Shown in pieces: positions 58,831 through 64,000 of a stretch of DNA of 64,000 nucleotides. The stretch is taken from positions 62,001 to 126,000 of the forward strand of contig NZ_NKHL01000115.1 of the NCBI RefSeq assembly GCF_002934685.1, given 5' to 3'. The notes below the pieces were generated by a model that worked only from the letters and a program-made list of their open reading frames with translations, searched no databases and was not told the origin of the DNA. Numbering within the stretch: the stretch's first letter is position 1; the number at the start of each line of letters is the position of its first letter. Made by a program: the position numbers and the translations under genes. The DNA comes from Pseudomonas bohemica. Its GTDB lineage: Bacteria; Pseudomonadota; Gammaproteobacteria; Pseudomonadales; Pseudomonadaceae.

Positions 58831-59223
58831 ATGACCCCTGCCCGCCTGCTCGTCCCGCTGAGCCTTGCCCTGCTGGCCGCTTGCGCCCAGCAACCCAAAC
58901 AGATCGTTTCCCTTGAAGATCAGAAAGACTGCCCGATTACCCTCAAGGCCGGTCAGACCCTGATGCTCATGCTGCCCAGCAACCCCACGACCGGGCACCG
59001 CTGGCTGATGCAGAACCCCGCGCCCTCGATTCTCAGCGCCCTCGGTCCAGAAGTGTTCAGCACCCCGGAAGAGGTCGGTGTGGTCGGCACTTCGGGCCAA
59101 TCGGTCTGGCGCTATAAGGCTACCAATGCAGGCAGCGGCCATTTGATGATGGTCTACCAGCAGCCTTGGGCACCGGAAGTGCGGCCAGAGCGCACGTTCG
59201 ACTGCGCGATCACCGTGAAGTAA
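58831..59223 (+). CDS. Chagasin-type cysteine-protease inhibitor lipoprotein (I42 family)
   Basis: A 130-aa lipoprotein with a signal ending L-L-A-A-C (lipidated Cys18). The mature part has the three chagasin/ICP loops: N-P-T-T-G-H-R-W, G-x-x-G-T-S-G-Q-S-V-W-R-Y-K-A (G-T-S-G-Q-S-V-W) and Q-P-W-A-P, a variant of R-P-W. The family inhibits papain-like cysteine proteases, so this could protect the envelope from host or rival proteases (inference). It is monocistronic and converges on a LysR gene 13 nt away. Confidence 0.87.
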   Translation: MTPARLLVPLSLALLAACAQQPKQIVSLEDQKDCPITLKAGQTLMLMLPSNPTTGHRWLMQNPAPSILSALGPEVFSTPEEVGVVGTSGQSVWRYKATNAGSGHLMMVYQQPWAPEVRPERTFDCAITVK

Positions 59224-59236
59224 GGCACTCCAACGG

Positions 59237-60133
59237 CTACGGCGGCGCGAAATACTCCACCGCCGCATCAATGAAACTCCTGAGCTTGGCGGTTCGCTGA
59301 CGATCCGCCGGATACAACAGGTGCATCTGGCGCCCCGGAATCTCGAATTCGGTCAATAACGGCACCAGATCGCCCGCCGCCACGGCGGGCTGCACGAAGT
59401 CTGCCGGGCCTTGCAACACTCCGAATCCATCGATAGCCGCCGACAACAATGCCTTGCTCTCATTGACCCGCAAGCGGCCACCCACCTGAATGCTCAGCAA
59501 CTTGCCATCCTCGTAAAACAGCCACTGGCTGTCTGGCGGGCGCGACCAGTATGCGTAGCCCAGGCATTCGTGACCGGTCAGGTCGGCGGGAACCAGCGGA
59601 ACGCCCCTCGCCTTGAGATACGAAGGCGCCGCACAGATCAGCAACCGGTAAGGCGCCAACGGCCTTGCCACCAGCGTGGACGTAGCGACAGGACCGAGAC
59701 GAAACGCGGCTTCATACCCCTCCTCGACCAGATCAACGTAACGATCGGTCAGGTGCAGATCGATCTCCACCTCGGGGTAGCGCCGCAGAAAGCCGGTAAT
59801 GAAAGGCATCAATCCCCAGGAACCGAACGTCACCGGCGCACTGATGCGCAGCTTCCCCCGTGGTGACGCATTCATGACCTGAGCCAAGGAGTCCGCTGCC
59901 TGAGCCTCGGTCAGAATATGTTTACAACGTTCATAGTACGCGCTACCCACCTCGGTCAGGCTTTGTCTACGGGTTGTGCGGTTGAGCAGGCGCGCTCCGA
60001 GCCGATCTTCCAGTGCTGCGACATGCTTGGCGACCATTTGCGGAGAAATCTCCAGACGCCGCGCGGCAGCAGCGTAGGAACCTTCTTCAGTCGCCACGAC
60101 AAAGGCGTTCATGCTGCTCAAACGATCAATCAT
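59237..60133 (-). CDS. LysR-family transcriptional regulator
   Basis: A 298-aa regulator with an N-terminal helix-turn-helix (about 15-40; Y-A-A-A-A-R-R-L-E-I-S-P-Q-M-V-A-K-H-V) and a substrate-binding domain typical of the CrgA/AaeR-like branch. ATG 60133 has AGGAG close upstream. It is divergent, 98 nt apart, from an NAD(P)-binding oxidoreductase that it probably controls. The inducer is unknown. Confidence 0.9.
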   Translation of the reverse strand: MIDRLSSMNAFVVATEEGSYAAAARRLEISPQMVAKHVAALEDRLGARLLNRTTRRQSLTEVGSAYYERCKHILTEAQAADSLAQVMNASPRGKLRISAPVTFGSWGLMPFITGFLRRYPEVEIDLHLTDRYVDLVEEGYEAAFRLGPVATSTLVARPLAPYRLLICAAPSYLKARGVPLVPADLTGHECLGYAYWSRPPDSQWLFYEDGKLLSIQVGGRLRVNESKALLSAAIDGFGVLQGPADFVQPAVAAGDLVPLLTEFEIPGRQMHLLYPADRQRTAKLRSFIDAAVEYFAPP

Positions 60134-60231
60134 TCGCTCCTCCTGGTGGCGAGACAAACTCCTGAATGGCAATTTATCTGCCGGCGGTTGGCAATCATCA
60201 TAGCCACTCCCCTCGCCCAAGGAGAATCGAC

Positions 60232-60894
60232 ATGAAGATTGGCATTATCGGAGCAGGCTACATCGGACGCGCCGTCGCACAAATTCTGCTGCAAGCCAGG
60301 CACGAAGTGATGCTCAGCAATTCCAGAGGACCGAAAACCCTGACCAGCGTGGCCGCGGGCATTCGCGGCTCGCAGATCGGCACGCTTGAGCAAGCCGCGG
60401 AATTCGGCGACATGGTGCTGGTGGCGATTCCGCTGGAACATTACCGCAGCCTTCCGGCCGAGCTGCTCAAGGGCAAGATCGTGCTCGACGCCAACAATTA
60501 TTACCCCGACCGCGACGGCCACATCACAGCGCTCGATCAGCACGAGACCACCACCAGTCGGCTGCTCGCCGAGCATCTGACGCAATCGACGGTGGTGAAA
60601 GCGTTCAATGCGATCCTGGCGGCCGACCTGTTGACCGATGGACACCCAAGTGGCGCAGACGATCGCCGCGCTTTGCCCATCGCCAGCGATGACCCTGCGG
60701 CCACTCAGAAGGTTGCGAACCTGCTCGATCAACTCGGCTTCGATGTCGTCGACGCAGGCGGCCTGGATGATAGCTGGCGCTTGGAGCGTGCCAAGCCTGC
60801 GTATTGTGTCCGGCTGAACATCCAGGGTCTGAAGCAAGCGCTGGCCGAAGCGCAGCGGGATGTCGAAGTAGAACACGGATCCTGGCGCCACTGA
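60232..60894 (+). CDS. NAD(P)-binding oxidoreductase (F420-dependent reductase-like)
   Basis: A 220-aa protein with an N-terminal Rossmann motif G-I-I-G-A-G-Y-I-G-R-A (residues 4-14) and the later V-V-K-A-F-N segment found in NADPH:F420 oxidoreductase-like proteins. Pseudomonas does not make F420 in the usual sense, so NADPH-dependent activity on another substrate is more likely. ATG 60232 follows AAGGAG. It is divergent from the LysR gene. Confidence 0.87.
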   Translation: MKIGIIGAGYIGRAVAQILLQARHEVMLSNSRGPKTLTSVAAGIRGSQIGTLEQAAEFGDMVLVAIPLEHYRSLPAELLKGKIVLDANNYYPDRDGHITALDQHETTTSRLLAEHLTQSTVVKAFNAILAADLLTDGHPSGADDRRALPIASDDPAATQKVANLLDQLGFDVVDAGGLDDSWRLERAKPAYCVRLNIQGLKQALAEAQRDVEVEHGSWRH

Positions 60895-61033
60895 TGCTCG
60901 GATTCGCGCCTTGGTCGGTGCGGTCTGCGATTCAGAATCGGCGAATGATGAGATGAGGTTTCGGCATCGCGGCACAATGGCTAAAATGCCGGACTTTGCG
61001 TTTCATCCATCTCGTCTATCCATCGGAATCGCC

Positions 61034-61777
61034 GTGAGCCAAGAACCTGACCGCATATTCGCCCAACCCTTGTCACAGGTGCCCGACTTCGCCTTCAACG
61101 AGGACGTGGTGCGGGTGTTCCCGGACATGATCAAGCGTTCGGTGCCGGGTTATCCGACCATCGTCGAGAACCTTGGCGTGCTGGCGGCGCAGTTCGCGCA
61201 ACCCCACAGCGTCCTGTATGACCTCGGCAGCTCGCTGGGCGCGGTCACTCAGGCGTTGCGTCGCCATGTGCGCACCGAAGATTGCCGGGTGATCGCCATC
61301 GACAACTCGGCCGCCATGGTCGAGCGCTGCCGCGAGTACCTGAACGGGCAGGATTCGATGTTTCAGGAGTTGTTGCCGGTTGAAGTGATCGAAGGCGACA
61401 TTCTTGCGCTCAAGTTCCAGCCTGCGTCGGTAGTGGCGCTGAATTTCACCCTGCAATTCATCGCCCCCGATCAACGTCTGTCGCTGCTGGGCCGTATCCG
61501 TCAGTCGCTGCTGCCGGGTGGCGCGCTGATCCTCTCCGAGAAGTTACGTTTCGACGACGCCGAAGAGCACGCCCTGCTGACCGACCTGCATGTGGCTTTC
61601 AAGCGCGCCAATGGCTACAGCGAACTGGAGATCGCCCAAAAGCGCAGCGCCATCGAAAACGTGATGAAGCCCGACAGCCTGGAGCAGCACCGCGAACGCC
61701 TGCTGGCCGCCGGTTTCTCCAAAGTCGTGCCCTGGTTCCAGTGCCTTAATTTCGCCTCGCTGATTGCCCTGCCATGA
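61034..61777 (+). CDS. cmoA: Carboxy-S-adenosyl-L-methionine synthase CmoA
   Basis: A 247-aa SAM-dependent enzyme that turns SAM and prephenate into carboxy-SAM for wobble-uridine (cmo5U34) modification of tRNA. The SAM-binding D-L-G-S-S-L-G-A-V-T and the N-F-T-L-Q-F-I segments match. The start is GTG 61034 (S-Q-E-P-D-R-I-F-A), in line with the family; upstream ATGs to 60911 add unconserved residues. The stop overlaps cmoB by ATGA. Confidence 0.93.
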   Translation: MSQEPDRIFAQPLSQVPDFAFNEDVVRVFPDMIKRSVPGYPTIVENLGVLAAQFAQPHSVLYDLGSSLGAVTQALRRHVRTEDCRVIAIDNSAAMVERCREYLNGQDSMFQELLPVEVIEGDILALKFQPASVVALNFTLQFIAPDQRLSLLGRIRQSLLPGGALILSEKLRFDDAEEHALLTDLHVAFKRANGYSELEIAQKRSAIENVMKPDSLEQHRERLLAAGFSKVVPWFQCLNFASLIALP

Positions 61778-62733
61778 TTGATCTCGCTCCTCTGGTCCGC
61801 CGCTTGGCGGGCACCCCTCTTTATACCTGGGCCCAAGGTCTGCAGGCGCAACTCGACGCGAAGATGGAAAAAGGCCATGGCGATCTGGAGCGCTGGCAAG
61901 GCGCCTTGAACGCGTTGCCCGGGCTGATGCCCAGCCGGGTTGAGCTCAGAGACGACTTCATCCTCGATGCCGAATGCGACGATGCCACCCGCGAACAGAC
62001 GCGCGCGGCGCTGATGGGCCTGTCGCCCTGGCGCAAAGGTCCGTTCGATGTGTTCGGCGTGCACATCGACACCGAATGGCGCTCGGACTGGAAATGGTCG
62101 CGGGTATCAAAACATCTGAATCTGGTCGGCAAACGCGTGCTGGATGTCGGCTGCGGCAACGGGTATTACCAGTGGCGCATGCTGGGAGCCGGGGCCGACA
62201 GCGTGATCGGCGTCGACCCGAACTGGCTGTTCTTCTGCCAGTTCCAGGCAATGCAGCGTTATCTGCCCGATCTGCCTGCCTGGCATCTGCCGTTCGCCCT
62301 GGAGGATCTGCCTGCGCGGTTGGAAGGTTTTGATACGGTGTTTTCCATGGGTGTGTTGTATCACCGCAAATCGCCGATCGATCACTTGCTGGCGCTCAAA
62401 GACTGTCTGGTGAAGGGCGGCGAGTTGGTGCTGGAGACCATGGTGGTCGAAGGCGATGTGCATCAGGTGCTGGTGCCCGAAGACCGTTATTCGCAGATGC
62501 GCAATGTGTGGTTCCTGCCGTCAGTACCGGCGCTGGAACTATGGCTGCGCCGCGCCGGGTTCGTCGACGTACGTTGCGTAGATGTCAGCACCACCACGAT
62601 CGAAGAACAACGCAGCACCGACTGGATGCGTTATCAGTCGCTGAGTGACTTCCTCGATCCCGAGGATCACAGCAGAACCGTGGAAGGCCTACCTGCGCCA
62701 AGGCGCGCGGTCATTGTAGGTCGCAAGCCCTAA
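61774..62733 (+). CDS. cmoB: tRNA U34 carboxymethyltransferase CmoB
   Basis: A 319-aa enzyme that uses carboxy-SAM from CmoA to convert 5-hydroxyuridine at tRNA position 34 to cmo5U. Motifs: V-L-D-V-G-C-G-N-G-Y-Y (SAM binding, near residue 124), R-K-G-P-F (carboxy-SAM contact) and Y-H-R-K-S-P. It is coupled to cmoA by ATGA. The length is normal. Confidence 0.95.
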   Translation: MIDLAPLVRRLAGTPLYTWAQGLQAQLDAKMEKGHGDLERWQGALNALPGLMPSRVELRDDFILDAECDDATREQTRAALMGLSPWRKGPFDVFGVHIDTEWRSDWKWSRVSKHLNLVGKRVLDVGCGNGYYQWRMLGAGADSVIGVDPNWLFFCQFQAMQRYLPDLPAWHLPFALEDLPARLEGFDTVFSMGVLYHRKSPIDHLLALKDCLVKGGELVLETMVVEGDVHQVLVPEDRYSQMRNVWFLPSVPALELWLRRAGFVDVRCVDVSTTTIEEQRSTDWMRYQSLSDFLDPEDHSRTVEGLPAPRRAVIVGRKP

Positions 62734-62760
62734 ACCGATATTCGCCACACCGAAATCGAC

Positions 62761-62850
62761 CGTAGGAACGCGCTTGCCCGCGATTTCGGTGTGTCAGGCT
62801 AACTTTCATCAACTGACCGAATGCAATCGCGGGCAAGCACGCTCCTACAA
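62761..62850. repeat. REPIN (type GGAACGCGCTTGCCCGC)
   Basis: CGTAGGAACGCGCTTGCCCG and CGGGCAAGCACGCTCCTACA, 90 nt, well preserved, between convergent cmoB and pdxJ. Confidence 0.85.
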
Positions 62851-62905
62851 GGTATCGCGGTGTGTCAGACAATATCGGATAGCTGACCCACCGCGAGGGC
62901 TGATA

Positions 62906-63652
62906 TCAGGGCTTTGCAGCCGCTGCCAGAATCAATGCCTTCATCTCCGACACCGCCGACTTGAAGCCCACGAACAAGGCATGCGCCACCAGCGCGTGGC
63001 CGATGTTCAGCTCATTGATGCCGTTGATCGCCGCGACCGCTTCGACGTTATGGTAATGCAGGCCATGACCGGCATTGACGATCAGGCCCCGGCCCAGACC
63101 GTAAGCGACACCATCGGCAATGCGCTTGAGTTCTTCGGCCACTTCGGTCGGTGTTTCGGCATCGGCATAACGCCCGGTGTGCAACTCGATGGCAGGCGCA
63201 CCGATGCGCGCCGACGCTTCGATCTGACGCTCGTCGGCATCGATGAACAGCGACACTTCGCTGCCGATCGCGGACAGACGCTCGACTGCAGCCTTGATCC
63301 GCGCTTCCTGCCCGGCGACATCTAGTCCGCCTTCGGTGGTCAGTTCCTGGCGAGTTTCCGGGACCAGGCAGATGTGCGCCGGACGAATACGCTCGGCGAA
63401 GGCCATCATCTCTTCGGTGACGCCCATTTCGAAGTTCATACGCGTTTGCAGCACATCCTTGAGCAGCAGCACATCGCGTTCCTGAATGTGACGGCGATCC
63501 TCACGCAGGTGCACGGTAATGCCATCGGCGCCCGCTTCTTCAGCGTCCAGCGCGGCCTTCACCGGATCGGGATAGCGGGTACCACGGGCCTGACGCAGCG
63601 TCGCCACGTGGTCGATGTTCACGCCGAGCAGAATACGGGGGCTGTGGGTCAC
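62906..63652 (-). CDS. pdxJ: Pyridoxine 5'-phosphate synthase PdxJ
   Basis: A 248-aa TIM-barrel enzyme that joins 3-amino-2-oxopropyl phosphate and deoxyxylulose phosphate to pyridoxine phosphate, the last ring-forming step in vitamin B6 synthesis. The N-terminal L-L-G-V-N-I-D-H-V-A-T-L-R-Q-A-R-G and the H-L-R-E-D-R-R-H motif are typical. The start is GTG 63652 with GGAGAACAAA upstream. It follows recO on the same strand, as in many gammaproteobacteria (rnc-era-recO-pdxJ). Confidence 0.96.
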   Translation of the reverse strand: MTHSPRILLGVNIDHVATLRQARGTRYPDPVKAALDAEEAGADGITVHLREDRRHIQERDVLLLKDVLQTRMNFEMGVTEEMMAFAERIRPAHICLVPETRQELTTEGGLDVAGQEARIKAAVERLSAIGSEVSLFIDADERQIEASARIGAPAIELHTGRYADAETPTEVAEELKRIADGVAYGLGRGLIVNAGHGLHYHNVEAVAAINGINELNIGHALVAHALFVGFKSAVSEMKALILAAAAKP

Positions 63653-63718
63653 TTTGTTCTCCTGGATACTTGATCTGACCGGCGACGTGCGCCGGCGCTG
63701 ACTGACAAGGTTCTGCGA

Positions 63719-64000
63719 TTAAGGCTTGCGAAACAATTCCCGGCTCACCAGAGGACGGCCGCCCAGATGCACGGCCAGCGCCTGACGCATCAGCCGCTTG
63801 GCGGCCGACAGGGCGCCCGGCGCGCTCCAGTCCGCTTCGGACATGGCCAACAGCTCAGCGCCTTGAAACAGACCCGGTTGCAACAGATATACGCGCTCGA
63901 GCCCGGCGTCTACCTGCAAGCGATACATGCCGTCCGCCGCCAGCGGGTCGCTATTGATGTCGACATCGAGGGCGAAACCGTAACCCAGGTCATCCAGCAG
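63719..64000 (-). CDS. recO: DNA repair protein RecO (C-terminal part, cut by window end)
   Basis: The minus-strand frame stays open from the stop at 63719 to the last base (94 codons), so the gene continues beyond the window. The visible end has L-D-D-L-G-Y-G-F, then D-G-M-Y-R-L and R-P-L-V-S-R-E-L-F, as in RecO, which helps RecR/RecA load on gapped DNA. The internal Met at 63928 is not the start. The position just upstream of pdxJ supports the call. Confidence 0.9.
   Translation of the reverse strand: MLDDLGYGFALDVDINSDPLAADGMYRLQVDAGLERVYLLQPGLFQGAELLAMSEADWSAPGALSAAKRLMRQALAVHLGGRPLVSRELFRKP

Overview
The window is a chromosomal segment of a Pseudomonas, most like the P. fluorescens/P. 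syringae group. The evidence is the bfd-bfr-grxD, AauRS/Aat, OprB-Gcd, cmoAB and pdxJ-recO blocks, high-GC coding sequence, and many REP/REPIN palindromes of the two usual Pseudomonas styles (GTGGGAGTGAGCTTGCTCAC and GGAGCGCGCTTGCCCGC). No tRNA, rRNA, CRISPR array, transposase or prophage gene was seen. The last gene (recO) is cut by the window edge; the first (bfd) begins exactly at base 1.

Layout. 1-7.9 kb: iron storage (bfd, bfr), monothiol glutaredoxin, a molybdopterin oxidoreductase, argF with an overlapping orphan ABC ATPase, a PhzF-like protein and YbaK. 8.1-12.6 kb: glycerol catabolism (glpK, glpR, glpD) with TTCG-N4-CG operator-like sites before glpK and glpD, but no glpF here. 12.7-19.6 kb: acidic amino-acid ABC transporter (aatJQMP) and its AauS/AauR two-component system, with a visible sigma-54 promoter and AauR-type inverted repeats. 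19.6-24.8 kb: a nested tandem array of REPINs and copies of a gene end, then a GntR / ADP-ribosylglycohydrolase / NCS1 permease / PfkB kinase operon resembling E. coli yegTUVW. 24.9-31.0 kb: DsbA-like protein, metE-metR, ddl and a NUDIX hydrolase. 31.3-35.5 kb: the zinc-free L31 paralogue behind a Zur-like box, a small unknown protein, and an amino-acid permease / nitrilase-superfamily hydrolase / LuxR module. 35.6-40 kb: a gtrA-gtrB-glycosyltransferase operon and OpgC.

39.9-42.7 kb is the least explained part: a duplicated transcription unit (leader, gene and terminator) encodes two paralogues of unknown function, with an oppositely oriented gene for a secreted unknown protein between them. 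The 117-nt leaders differ at only 3 positions although the proteins have diverged much more.

42.9-64 kb: a large class A PBP-like protein, a His-rich PadR regulator with a siderophore-interacting reductase (YqjI/YqjH-like), small conserved proteins, a ZnuD-type zinc receptor behind a second Zur-like box, OprB with the PQQ glucose dehydrogenase, a Lon protease, a 99-aa protein with a dockerin/EF-hand-like loop, a chagasin-type lipoprotein, a divergent LysR/oxidoreductase pair, cmoAB, pdxJ and recO.

Common themes are metal homeostasis (bacterioferritin, Zur-like sites, ferric-siderophore reductase), uptake and use of carbon and nitrogen sources (glycerol, acidic amino acids, glucose, a putative N-glycoside), and envelope glycan changes (Gtr proteins, OpgC, PBP).
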